A stretch of DNA of 55,389 bases from Clostridia bacterium. GTDB taxonomy: Bacteria; Bacillota; Clostridia; Christensenellales; Borkfalkiaceae. Both the position numbers and the translations under genes were made by a program. Below the pieces are notes generated by a model. It did no database searches. It saw only the letters and a list, made by a program, of their open reading frames with translations, and had not been told where the DNA came from. The DNA lies in contig JAFTPE010000026.1 in NCBI GenBank assembly GCA_017463425.1, positions 1 through 55,389 on the forward strand, given 5' to 3'. Shown here piece by piece: positions 45,110 through 52,880 of this stretch (position 1 is its first letter; the number at the start of each line of letters is the position of its first letter).

Positions 45110-46588
45110 TTACACAAACGAAGATTTTCCTTTCTTTTCCAACAGCTTCTCGATTATATCTTGGTCGTTGAAAGAATATTTTATACCCATTATTTCTTGA
45201 TACTCTTCCCCGCCTTTCCCTGCAACCAATAAGACGTCGTCTTTTTTTAAACAATCCAAAGCGTATTCTAAGGCTTTCTCTCTATTCGGTACGACGACGT
45301 ATTTTAAAGAAAATCTGCGATAGCCCTTTTCAATATTTGAAATGATATCCAACGGGTCTTCATATCTTGGATTATCCGACGTCAAAACGGCAAAATCCGC
45401 CTTTTTCGCCACCGTTTCACCCATCAAAGGACGTTTGGTTTTATCCCGATTTCCACCGCATCCAAACAAGCAAATCAACCTGCCTTTACAATGCGTTCGG
45501 AGCGAATCCAACGATTTACCCAATCCGTCAGGCGTATGCGCAAAATCTACGTAAATATTAAATTTTTTATTATTTTCTATTCTTTGTAAACGACCTTTTA
45601 CCGTTTTCAAGCCAGAAAGCCCTGCGGCAATGTTCGTCAATGGCACACCCAATTCCGCTGCACAAGCGGCTGCCGCCAACGCATTATAAACATTGTGTTT
45701 GCCTGTCAAAGAAAGGGAGCAACGACACAATTTATCGTTGATATTCAACACACATTCTGCGCCGTAAAGCGTTTCCTCCGTAACGATTGCAAACGCGTCC
45801 GACGGCGTTTCCATACCGTAATACACCGTTTTTCCAACAGTTTCCTTTTCTCGCATCTCCCCGATTTTTCTACCCACCGCGTCGTCGCCGTTCACAATGG
45901 CAATTGGACATATATCGTTGTAAAACAAACTCGTTTTCGTTTGTTCGTAGCGTTGCATAGTTTGAAAAAAATCCAAATGGTCTTGCGTTAAATTTGTGAA
46001 TATACACGCAAAAAATTTTACCCCTAACGTCTTTTTATAATATAGCGCATGCGCAGACACTTCCATTACGACATATTCGATTCCGTGAACGAGCATCTCC
46101 GACAATATTTTTTGCAAAAATATAGGGTCGGGGGTTGTTAAATCGTTGGGAATTTCTTTCACGCCGTAACGAATTCCCAACGTGCCGATTACGCCTGTTT
46201 TTTTGCTGTTTTTTTCTAAAATTGAAGCAAGCATATACGACGTAGTGGTTTTCCCGTTTGTACCCGTGATTCCGATTATTTTCAACCTTTCCGACGGATT
46301 GCCGTAAAATTCCGCGCTGAGCAACGACAACGCCTCCCGTTCGTCCTCAACGATTATTTGAGGAATTTCATAAGACAATTCCCTGTTCGTAACAATGGCA
46401 ACAGCACCGTTTTTAATCGCCTCGCCAACGAGATTGTGCGAATCTACGTTTTCTCCTAAAAGGCAGAAAAACAAACCGTCCGTCATTTTTTCTCTGCTGT
46501 CCGTTACCAAACAAAACACTTCTTTTTCTTCCCCTTTTATGAGAAGCCTTGCGTTCGGTAAATTTTCTACAAGTTTTGACAATCTCAT
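45110..46588 (-). CDS. murE: UDP-MurNAc-L-Ala-D-Glu:meso-diaminopimelate ligase
   Basis: 492 aa. It adds the third amino acid of the stem peptide. The P-loop is GITGTNGKTTTSYML (about 104-118), with LTQDHLDFF and DFAHTPDGL following. The specificity motif reads DNPR in TSDNPRYEDP, the form that binds meso-diaminopimelate and not lysine, so the cell wall is predicted to be of the meso-DAP type. AGGAGGG precedes the ATG. It lies 38 bases after the class B PBP gene. Confidence 0.97.
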   Translation of the reverse strand: MRLSKLVENLPNARLLIKGEEKEVFCLVTDSREKMTDGLFFCLLGENVDSHNLVGEAIKNGAVAIVTNRELSYEIPQIIVEDEREALSLLSAEFYGNPSERLKIIGITGTNGKTTTSYMLASILEKNSKKTGVIGTLGIRYGVKEIPNDLTTPDPIFLQKILSEMLVHGIEYVVMEVSAHALYYKKTLGVKFFACIFTNLTQDHLDFFQTMQRYEQTKTSLFYNDICPIAIVNGDDAVGRKIGEMREKETVGKTVYYGMETPSDAFAIVTEETLYGAECVLNINDKLCRCSLSLTGKHNVYNALAAAACAAELGVPLTNIAAGLSGLKTVKGRLQRIENNKKFNIYVDFAHTPDGLGKSLDSLRTHCKGRLICLFGCGGNRDKTKRPLMGETVAKKADFAVLTSDNPRYEDPLDIISNIEKGYRRFSLKYVVVPNREKALEYALDCLKKDDVLLVAGKGGEEYQEIMGIKYSFNDQDIIEKLLEKKGKSSFV

Positions 46589-46626
46589 ACTATCCCTCCT
46601 TTTTGTAAAACAAACGATATTTTATT

Positions 46627-48381
46627 TTATTCCGTTTTTGACGGAGATATGTTTTTCAACGAAATAATTCCTTGAAAAATCTCCCCCGCAACAGGCGCGG
46701 CAACCACGCTCCCGTAATACGCGCCTTTGGGTTCGTCTACAATGACAAGAGCGAGATATTTCGGTTTATCCGTAGGGAAAAAGCCCACAAACGAAGAAAC
46801 GTATTTTCCTGCGGCAATCCGTCCGTTTTCGTACTTTTGCGCCGTTCCTGTTTTACCTCCTACGCGATAACCCTCTATATACGCCTTTTTACCGCTACCT
46901 TCTTTGATAACCCCCTCTAACATTTCCGCTAAAATTTTCGACGCCTGCTCGCTGATCGTTCTATTTTTCAACGTCGCTTCGTTTTCTTTTAAAACGTACC
47001 CGTCATCCGCGTAAATACGTTTGACAAGCCGTGGCGTATAATAATATCCGCCGTTAATCGCCGAAGCCGTCGCGCAAGCAAGCTGTATCCCTGAAACGGC
47101 TATCGTTTGCCCAAACCCAATACGGGCAAGGTCGCATCCTCGCACTGCTGTTTGCGGCAATAACAAACCGTACGATTCGCCTCCGTAATCTATCCCCGTC
47201 CTTTTCCCAAAACCAAACGCCGATAAATAATCGTAAAACGTATTCGTGCCCAATGACAACGCAATATCTGTAAAACAAGGGTTACAACTGTTGTTTAACG
47301 CTTGCGCCAAAGTTTGATTACAATGTTTTCCGTTTGCATGATTGCTCCAACATTTTACCGTCGTTCCGTCCACCGCGCGCGTACGACTGCTGGGAAATAC
47401 GTAATTTGTAGAAAAAGCTGCTTTATTCCCTTTTAAATATTCTTCTATATTCGCCGCCGAAGTTACGATTTTAAAGGTTGAACCAGGTTCATATATATCA
47501 CAAACCACGCCGTTTCGCGTGAGTTTGTTTAACAATTCCATATCGTTTCTTGGTACGTCGTTTAAATCGTAAGAAGGATAACTCGCTAAAGCCAAAATTT
47601 CAAACGTATTTACGTCTAAAACGATACATTCCGCCGACGTTGGAGTATATTCAACCGCCACCTTTTCAAGCGCGCTCTCCACGATTTCCTGTATCCCGTA
47701 ATCAACGGTCAATTCGACGTTATATCCATCCTCTGCAGGAAGATACGTCGCAACGCTCCCTTTCAAATCAATACCGACCAAATCAGTTTCATACAACAAT
47801 TCGCCGTTTTTCCCCGACAAATATTCGTCGTAATATTTTTCTATCCCCGTAGTGCCTATATTATCCGAAGACGTAAACCCAAGCACTTGGCAAAGCGCGT
47901 TGTTTTTAGGATATCTTCTGATATTATCACGCGAATAATATACCCCGTCAAGCGACGTGGCTGATAAATTTTCAATCAACTCTTTTCCTACTTTTTTCGC
48001 CACCGTTATTTCAGAGGCTTTTTTCTTGGTTAATTTTTCATATACTTTTTGATTGTCCAATCCCAACGTTTGCGCTAAAACAACAGACGTTTTTTCTTTA
48101 TCCAACACTGCATTCGCGCGCGCATAGACGGTGTACGCCGTCGTATTATCTGCCAACACTACCCCATTACAATCGGTTATTTTCCCACGCTGCGCTACAA
48201 TCGGCAATTCTCGCGTCCATTGATCCAACGCGCGATAATTTAATTCTTCACTCCAAATCACTTGCACGTATAAAAATCGCCCGAATAAAAAACAAAAAAG
48301 AAAGGTTACTGCCAACGCTATGGCTAGTAACCTCTTTCGTAAAACTGATACCGAAAATTCCTTATTAATTTGTTTGATAAT
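46627..48381 (-). CDS. class B penicillin-binding protein (FtsI/PBP2B/SpoVD type)
   Basis: Transpeptidase that cross-links septal peptidoglycan, with an N-terminal membrane anchor. Motifs: EPGSTFK (SxxK; Ser279 counted from the TTG at 48313-48315), NNSCNP (SxN) and VGGKTGTAQK (KTG). The dimerisation domain precedes them. No PASTA domains follow, unlike SpoVD and PBP2B of Bacillus. The start is odd. No ATG or GTG lies near the N-terminus; a TTG at 48315 would cut off the basic cytoplasmic tail and has no well-placed ribosome site. GAGGT lies 4 bases before ATT (48379-48381) and 7 before ATC (48376-48378), giving a normal tail KQINKEFSVSVLRKR before the membrane segment. The ATT start is used here. 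Confidence 0.9.
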   Translation of the reverse strand: MIKQINKEFSVSVLRKRLLAIALAVTFLFCFLFGRFLYVQVIWSEELNYRALDQWTRELPIVAQRGKITDCNGVVLADNTTAYTVYARANAVLDKEKTSVVLAQTLGLDNQKVYEKLTKKKASEITVAKKVGKELIENLSATSLDGVYYSRDNIRRYPKNNALCQVLGFTSSDNIGTTGIEKYYDEYLSGKNGELLYETDLVGIDLKGSVATYLPAEDGYNVELTVDYGIQEIVESALEKVAVEYTPTSAECIVLDVNTFEILALASYPSYDLNDVPRNDMELLNKLTRNGVVCDIYEPGSTFKIVTSAANIEEYLKGNKAAFSTNYVFPSSRTRAVDGTTVKCWSNHANGKHCNQTLAQALNNSCNPCFTDIALSLGTNTFYDYLSAFGFGKRTGIDYGGESYGLLLPQTAVRGCDLARIGFGQTIAVSGIQLACATASAINGGYYYTPRLVKRIYADDGYVLKENEATLKNRTISEQASKILAEMLEGVIKEGSGKKAYIEGYRVGGKTGTAQKYENGRIAAGKYVSSFVGFFPTDKPKYLALVIVDEPKGAYYGSVVAAPVAGEIFQGIISLKNISPSKTE

Positions 48382-48401
48382 CGTTACCTCTACTGATTGA
48401 T

Positions 48402-49055
48402 TTAATCCGTCCCGAGTAACCCTTTCGATTCGGCGTATCGACGAATCGTTTCTTCCGATTGCGCATTGTCAATGCGACGCTGAATTTCTGCGTGGCGTTC
48501 GATTAATTCCGCTTTTTGCGTTTCAAGCTGTTCGAGCTGAACGGTTTTCTGTTGTATTGCGTTCGTATTCACGCAAATCCAAGCCAACAGCGCAACGACA
48601 ACCACAGCAAAAGCCGCCAACATCATTTTTGCAAAAGACGTAAACGAATACTCCGTGTTCACCACAGCCGACTCTTCCGATTGCTTGGTTACGTCCGCGA
48701 TAAACGTAGGCTCAACAACAGCTGTAGGCGCAACGTACGCCGTCTGTTGCATTTGTTCCATCACTCTATCCAATTTATCCGTCGTGAACAACCTCATATC
48801 CCCACGGACGTATTCCGTGATTTGAGGATGTTGTTCTACCGTGGAAACCGTATCAAACGTAGGAGCATAATACGTGGTCGCTTTCGTTTGTACCGAATCG
48901 TTTTTCGTATATGTTTGCGTAGGCGTAGCCGTATTAAATTGACTCGTTTCCGCGTCTTGTAACATACGGTAACGCTCTTTTATCTGCGCGTTATGCGCCG
49001 CTTTTTCACTTTCTTCTACCGAATACGTTTCGGTTCTTTCGCGTACCAATTCCAT
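48402..49055 (-). CDS. ftsL: FtsL-like division protein with a long cytoplasmic part
   Basis: 217 aa. FtsL is a single-pass bitopic protein that recruits the septal synthase. One membrane segment (about 141-162, MMLAAFAVVVVALLAWICVN) is followed by a short coiled coil (TVQLEQLETQKAELIERHAEIQ) outside, as in FtsL/DivIC. The cytoplasmic part of about 135 residues, rich in Thr, Gln and Val, is much longer than usual (30-50). Named by position between rsmH and the class B PBP gene, since FtsL sequence is poorly conserved. GGAGG precedes the ATG. Confidence 0.78.
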   Translation of the reverse strand: MELVRERTETYSVEESEKAAHNAQIKERYRMLQDAETSQFNTATPTQTYTKNDSVQTKATTYYAPTFDTVSTVEQHPQITEYVRGDMRLFTTDKLDRVMEQMQQTAYVAPTAVVEPTFIADVTKQSEESAVVNTEYSFTSFAKMMLAAFAVVVVALLAWICVNTNAIQQKTVQLEQLETQKAELIERHAEIQRRIDNAQSEETIRRYAESKGLLGTD

Positions 49056-49127
49056 ATTGTTCCTCCGTGTTTATTGTTTTTCCCCTGTTTCGGCTTTTCT
49101 TATCATTTATCTTATCATTCGTGTTTT

Positions 49128-50066
49128 TTAAATTTTTTCCGCTATACGCAACTTGGCGCATTTACTTCTAGAATTATCTTTCAATTCTTCGTCCGTTGCC
49201 GTAATCGGTTTTTTCGTGATAATTTTCACTTCCGGTTTTTTACCGCATACGCATACTGGGAAATTCCCAGGACACGTACAAGGCGATTCCATATATTTAA
49301 AAGCCTCTTTGACTATTCTATCTTCCAAAGAATGAAAGGTAAGTATTGCAATCCGTCCGCCCTTTTTCAATCTTCTCGTCAATTTTAAAACCAAATCGTA
49401 TAACCCATCTAATTCTCCGTTTACTTCGATTCGCAACGCCTGAAAGGTTTTTCTTTCACAAGGCGCGCCGAAACGGAATTTTGCAGGAATACTGTTTTTA
49501 ATAATTTCAGATAACTCCCCCGCCGTTTTTAACGATTTCGTTTCTCTGTATTTGACAATATTTCGAGCGATTTGTTTCGCAAACGTTTCTTCGCCGTACG
49601 TCTTTATAATTCTTGCCAAATCTTCTTCCAGATAGGTGTTTACAACCATTTCTGCCGTTAGATACGCCGATTGATTCATTCGCATATCCAAAGGCGCATC
49701 CGCTTGACGATAGGTAAACCCTCTATCCTCGTCGTCGATTTGATGAGAAGAAATCCCAAAATCCAGCAACGCTCCGTCGATTTTATCTACGCCTGCTTGA
49801 TTAAATACACTCTCAAAATCTTTATAATTGGATTTATAGATAGAAAATCGATTTGCAAACGGTTGCAATCTTTTGCTTGCTGCGGCAATCGCTTCGTCGT
49901 CCAAATCAGTTGCAATCAATTTGCCGTTCGGTGAAGTTCGACTTAAAATCTCGTAAGAATGTCCGCCTCCGCCTATCGTGCCGTCAAACCATACGCCTCC
50001 GTCTTTTAAAGACAGACCTTGCATACATTCTTCCAGCATAACGGGTTTGTGCGAAAATTCCAACAT
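49128..50066 (-). CDS. rsmH: 16S rRNA (cytosine(1402)-N4)-methyltransferase
   Basis: 312 aa. RsmH (MraW) methylates C1402 of 16S rRNA using S-adenosylmethionine. The start HKPVMLEECMQGL, SAM site DGTIGGGGHSYEIL (about 29-42), DGALLDFGISSHQID, GFTYRQADAPLDMRM and FHSLEDRIVK are all family signatures. It follows mraZ by 3 bases in the usual mraZ-rsmH order. Confidence 0.98.
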   Translation of the reverse strand: MLEFSHKPVMLEECMQGLSLKDGGVWFDGTIGGGGHSYEILSRTSPNGKLIATDLDDEAIAAASKRLQPFANRFSIYKSNYKDFESVFNQAGVDKIDGALLDFGISSHQIDDEDRGFTYRQADAPLDMRMNQSAYLTAEMVVNTYLEEDLARIIKTYGEETFAKQIARNIVKYRETKSLKTAGELSEIIKNSIPAKFRFGAPCERKTFQALRIEVNGELDGLYDLVLKLTRRLKKGGRIAILTFHSLEDRIVKEAFKYMESPCTCPGNFPVCVCGKKPEVKIITKKPITATDEELKDNSRSKCAKLRIAEKI

Positions 50067-50069
50067 AGT

Positions 50070-50495
50070 TTAAATCCCCATTTCTTTCAATTCTGCGTCG
50101 TAATCGACGTCTTCGATATATTCGTAATACTTTTCAGCCGACCATATTTCCAAACGGTTTCCCAAACCTATGGTAACGACGTCCTTTTTAATCCCTGCCA
50201 TTTTCTTTAAAACACCGGGAAGTACAATTCTACCTTGCGCGTCCTCTTCCGCAGGAAATACGTTGCCCATAAATTTTCTAAAACCGCGAGACGTGGACGA
50301 AATCCCCTCATCTGCGTACGGTTCAAGCAAGCCGTCTAAGATGTCGTCGGACATAACGCAAATACAATTGTTCATACCTCTAAAAAAGCTGTACGTCTTT
50401 TCGTTATGTTCGCCCGTCAATTCTTTTCTAAACCGAGAAGGTATACGCAAACGATTTTTATCGTCCAATTGATGCTCGAATATGCCTTTGAACAT
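50070..50495 (-). CDS. mraZ: transcriptional regulator MraZ
   Basis: 141 aa from the ATG at 50493-50495, 9 bases after GGAGGG; the upstream open frame lies in the leader and promoter. MraZ is an AbrB-like ring-forming DNA-binding protein that represses its own dcw operon. Two copies of the fold are seen, each with a D-x-K/Q-x-R motif: DDKNRLRIPSRFRK (about 11-24) and DAQGRIVLPGVLKK (about 84-97). It is the first gene of the dcw cluster. Confidence 0.96.
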   Translation of the reverse strand: MFKGIFEHQLDDKNRLRIPSRFRKELTGEHNEKTYSFFRGMNNCICVMSDDILDGLLEPYADEGISSTSRGFRKFMGNVFPAEEDAQGRIVLPGVLKKMAGIKKDVVTIGLGNRLEIWSAEKYYEYIEDVDYDAELKEMGI

Positions 50496-50525
50496 TTTTC
50501 GTTTCCCTCCTCGTGGTAGTTTTTG

Positions 50526-50545
50526 CGATACTGTTATTAGTATCG
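50526..50545 (-). other. hairpin in the mraZ leader
   Basis: CGATACT and AGTATCG form a 7-bp stem with a 6-base loop, between the transcription start and the mraZ ribosome site. There is no U-tract. Its role is unknown. Confidence 0.4.
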
Positions 50546-50553
50546 TTGAAATT

Positions 50554-50583
50554 ATTATACAACCATTTATACCCACTTGTCAA
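50554..50583 (-). promoter_or_regulatory. promoter of the dcw cluster, with possible MraZ sites
   Basis: TTGACA (50578-50583) and TATAAT (50554-50559) on the minus strand have an 18-base spacer. The spacer holds GTGGG and, 10 bases on, ATGGT. MraZ binds repeated TGGG-like boxes at its own promoter, so these are candidate sites. Confidence 0.75.
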
Positions 50584-50602
50584 GGATTTTTAGGAAAATT
50601 TT

Positions 50603-51547
50603 TCAATTTTTTTTAATTTTTTGGGATTTTTGACCACTTTTGACCTTTTGAAACGCAAACATACGTTCGTAAACGCGTTTATTCTTATGTTTTCCGCTGC
50701 CGAGAAAGACGATTTCGCCCTTTTCCTCAAAATTTTGCCCACCAAATAAACGCGAACATTCGTTTGTTTTCTTTCTTTTATTTGTAAAGGGGTTACGAGT
50801 GGTCAAAGAAAACACGCATTTATGTAAAAACCGAAAAAGTGGTCGCCCGTCCCTATTTTGATTGTTGTCTTGTTTTATTTCGGTGTAATTATTGATTAAA
50901 TTTTGGGATAAAATCGTCTGCAAACGTTTGGCAATTCCCTTTCTGCCGTCATATACGGGACAATGATAAAAATTTTCAATAGCTTCTTTCCTATATATAT
51001 AATGCGTACACCCTAACACCACCGCATTTGGTTCGCCTTTTGGTAAAAACGAAGAAATCTCGAAACTATCGTCAAATATATGTTTTTCAATTTCCCCTGC
51101 CAAGCAAACACAAGGAATAGAACTCAAATGAGCCGCAGGAAAACGAGCTTTCGTCCTTGACAACAAATTTTGAAACCGCGCGCTTTCGCACGTTGCCTTC
51201 GTCGCCAATACATAAACTTCCCCGCCCGCCCTCGCCGCCTCATTTACAGCAGGTTCTGTACCGATAATCGGAAAAGCATAGCGTTTTCTTAATTCTTCTA
51301 TGCATACGGCGGTTGCCGTATTACACGCCAATACCACAGCGCGAACGTTCAATTTTTCAAATTTTTTCAACGCAGCGTTGACGTATTTTTTGATTTTTCT
51401 CTGTGAACGATTGCCATACGGCGCGCGACTATTATCTCCGTAATAATAAAACCTTTCGTCTTTTATATACCGTCGACATTCCGCCATAACGGTCAAACCG
51501 CCTATTCCACTGTCAAAAAAACCAATTCCGTAAGGTGAAAAACGCAT
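50603..51547 (-). CDS. murI: glutamate racemase with C-terminal extension
   Basis: 314 aa from the ATG at 51545-51547, behind GGAGGT; the open frame before it is AT-rich spacer. MurI makes D-glutamate for MurD. The active site has FFDSGIGGLTV (Asp12), the first Cys in VLACNTAT and the second in LGCTHY. The racemase core ends near residue 213. About 100 further residues are basic (LTTRNPFTNKRKKTNE, then SGQKSQKIKKN) and match no domain I know, though GEIVFLGSGKHKNKRVYERM looks like a genuine strand and helix. The stop lies only 20 bases before the mraZ -35 box. Confidence 0.93.
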   Translation of the reverse strand: MRFSPYGIGFFDSGIGGLTVMAECRRYIKDERFYYYGDNSRAPYGNRSQRKIKKYVNAALKKFEKLNVRAVVLACNTATAVCIEELRKRYAFPIIGTEPAVNEAARAGGEVYVLATKATCESARFQNLLSRTKARFPAAHLSSIPCVCLAGEIEKHIFDDSFEISSFLPKGEPNAVVLGCTHYIYRKEAIENFYHCPVYDGRKGIAKRLQTILSQNLINNYTEIKQDNNQNRDGRPLFRFLHKCVFSLTTRNPFTNKRKKTNECSRLFGGQNFEEKGEIVFLGSGKHKNKRVYERMFAFQKVKSGQKSQKIKKN

Positions 51548-51616
51548 ACCACCTCCAAAAAACATAAAAAATTTTTCAAAATTTTCTCTTTTTCGCATTT
51601 TTGTATTGAAAAACAG

Positions 51617-51645
51617 TTTACTTTCCAATAAAATTGTGTTAAAAT
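51617..51645 (+). promoter_or_regulatory. promoter of rpsT
   Basis: TTTACT (51617-51622) and TAAAAT (51640-51645) have a 17-base spacer, 53 bases before the rpsT start codon. Confidence 0.65.
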
Positions 51646-51698
51646 ATTCTACGCAGTTAAATTGATTAAGAAAATATTGGAAAGACAAGGAGAACATT

Positions 51699-51962
51699 AT
51701 GCCTAATATTAAATCCGCAAAGAAAAGAGTTTTGGTTATCGAAAAAAAGACGATGAGAAACAAAGCAGTTAAGTCCGCTTTAAAGACCCAAGTAAAGAAG
51801 TTCTTGGATGCTGTAAATGCTGGCGATAAAGAAGCTGCAACAAAACTTTACCCCGAAACCGTTTCGGCTATCGACGGGGCTGTTACGAAAGGTGTTATCC
51901 ATAAGAACAACGCTAATAACAGAAAAGCAAAGTTGGCTAAAAAACTCAGCGCTTTAAACTAA
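51699..51962 (+). CDS. rpsT: 30S ribosomal protein S20
   Basis: 87 aa, normal length, all-helical and strongly basic. It binds 16S rRNA. It opens MPNIKSAKKRVLVIEKK and ends with HKNNANNRKAKLAKKL, both typical of the family. AAGGAG lies 6 bases before the ATG. It is a single-gene unit with its own promoter and a good terminator, divergent from murI. Confidence 0.98.
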   Translation: MPNIKSAKKRVLVIEKKTMRNKAVKSALKTQVKKFLDAVNAGDKEAATKLYPETVSAIDGAVTKGVIHKNNANNRKAKLAKKLSALN

Positions 51963-51998
51963 ACCTTTTTTATAATATTCAGTATATTATAAATATGA

Positions 51999-52020
51999 GG
52001 GTCTGCCTATTGGTAGACCC
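51999..52020 (+). terminator. terminator of rpsT
   Basis: GGGTCTGCC and GGTAGACCC form a 9-bp stem (one G-T pair) with loop TATT, followed by CCTTTTTT. Confidence 0.9.
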
Positions 52021-52135
52021 CTTTTTTCGTGATATTTTTCAAGCGTTCTATAAACATCAAATTTTTATAAGAAGTATTCTATTTTAATATTTTATTTTTT
52101 TCTAAAAATAATTTTAAAAAAGCCCTTTCAATCGT

Positions 52136-52164
52136 TTGACATATTCCGTCATTTTTCATATAAT
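52136..52164 (+). promoter_or_regulatory. consensus promoter of the regulator-potABC unit
   Basis: TTGACA (52136-52141) and TATAAT (52159-52164) with a 17-base spacer are a perfect match. Bases 52028-52135 before it are AT-rich and show nothing else. Confidence 0.88.
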
Positions 52165-52175
52165 AAATATCGTTG

Positions 52176-52198
52176 AAAGTTTATTTTAACTAAACTTT
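52176..52198 (+). promoter_or_regulatory. inverted repeat at the transcription start, candidate operator
   Basis: AAAGTTTA and TAAACTTT are perfect 8-base arms separated by 7 bases. They lie at or just past the expected start point, where a repressor would block transcription. The XRE-type regulator encoded next is the obvious candidate. Confidence 0.5.
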
Positions 52199-52213
52199 TC
52201 GTTTATTATAAAC

Positions 52214-52245
52214 AAACCCGTATAAACTTCGGTTTTTTCGGGTTT
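52214..52245 (+). terminator. terminator-like leader hairpin (possible attenuator)
   Basis: AAACCCG and CGGGTTT pair outside, and AAAC-TTCG-GTTT makes an inner stem capped by a TTCG tetraloop. The last arm runs into TTTTT. It sits between the promoter and the regulator start codon, so it could reduce or control read-through. It may also be just a stable leader. Confidence 0.45.
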
Positions 52246-52266
52246 TTCCAATTAAATGGAGTCGAT

Positions 52267-52800
52267 ATGGATTTAGGCAAAAAAATAAAACGAATGCGAA
52301 ATCAACTGGGATTAACACAAGAGGAATTGGCTGATCGTTGCGAGTTGACAAAAGGATACATTTCTCAACTTGAAAATAATCTGAACAGCCCCTCGATTGC
52401 AACCTTAACGGATATATTATTTGCCCTTGGTAGCAATCTGTCCGAATTTTTCCAAGAAGAAACGGAAAATAAAGTTGTTTTTTCAAAAGACGAATTTATT
52501 GAAAAGGATTCGGAAGGTGTGCTATGGAATTGGTTGATCCCCAACGCGCAAAAAAATATGATGGAGCCCGTCTTAGTGGAACTGTCCGAAAACGTACGAA
52601 CGTCGGAAGATATCCCCCACGAAGGTGAAGAATTTGGATATGTATTAGAAGGAAAAATTACCATTATATTGGGCAACAAACGCCATATTTGTAAAAGGGG
52701 CGAAGCCTTTTATTATGAAGCAAATAAGCCCCATTCCATCTTAAATAGCGGAAAAAATCGAGCGAAATTCCTATGGATTTCTACCCCGCCCAATTTTTAA
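52267..52800 (+). CDS. XRE-family regulator with cupin domain
   Basis: 177 aa. The N-terminal helix-turn-helix (about 5-60, RMRNQLGLTQEELADRCELT, GYISQLENNLNSPSIATL) is joined to a C-terminal cupin (about 105-170, HEGEEFGYVLEGKITIILG and KPHSILNSG), a layout found in PuuR-type regulators that sense small molecules. It stands directly before potABC, so polyamine-responsive control of the transporter is likely. TGGAGT precedes the ATG. The 80-base gap to potA has no terminator. Confidence 0.9.
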   Translation: MDLGKKIKRMRNQLGLTQEELADRCELTKGYISQLENNLNSPSIATLTDILFALGSNLSEFFQEETENKVVFSKDEFIEKDSEGVLWNWLIPNAQKNMMEPVLVELSENVRTSEDIPHEGEEFGYVLEGKITIILGNKRHICKRGEAFYYEANKPHSILNSGKNRAKFLWISTPPNF

Positions 52801-52822
52801 TTAGATTACAATAATTACTCTA

Positions 52823-52847
52823 TCTGTCATAGGTATTCTATCAGACA
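52823..52847 (+). promoter_or_regulatory. imperfect inverted repeat before potA
   Basis: TCTGTCATAG and CTATCAGACA, with a 5-base gap, match as an inverted repeat at 7 of 10 positions. CATAAT follows as a weak -10-like box. It could be a second operator or promoter for potA; evidence is slight. Confidence 0.28.
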
Positions 52848-52880
52848 TAATACTTTTTAATATTTTTGGAGCATCTACTT

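Noticed and set aside
45087-45254. Longer mraY start giving an Arg-rich N-terminus
   Set aside because: Those codons overlap the end of murE; the ATG at 45086 has GAGGAGG and gives the normal MraY start.
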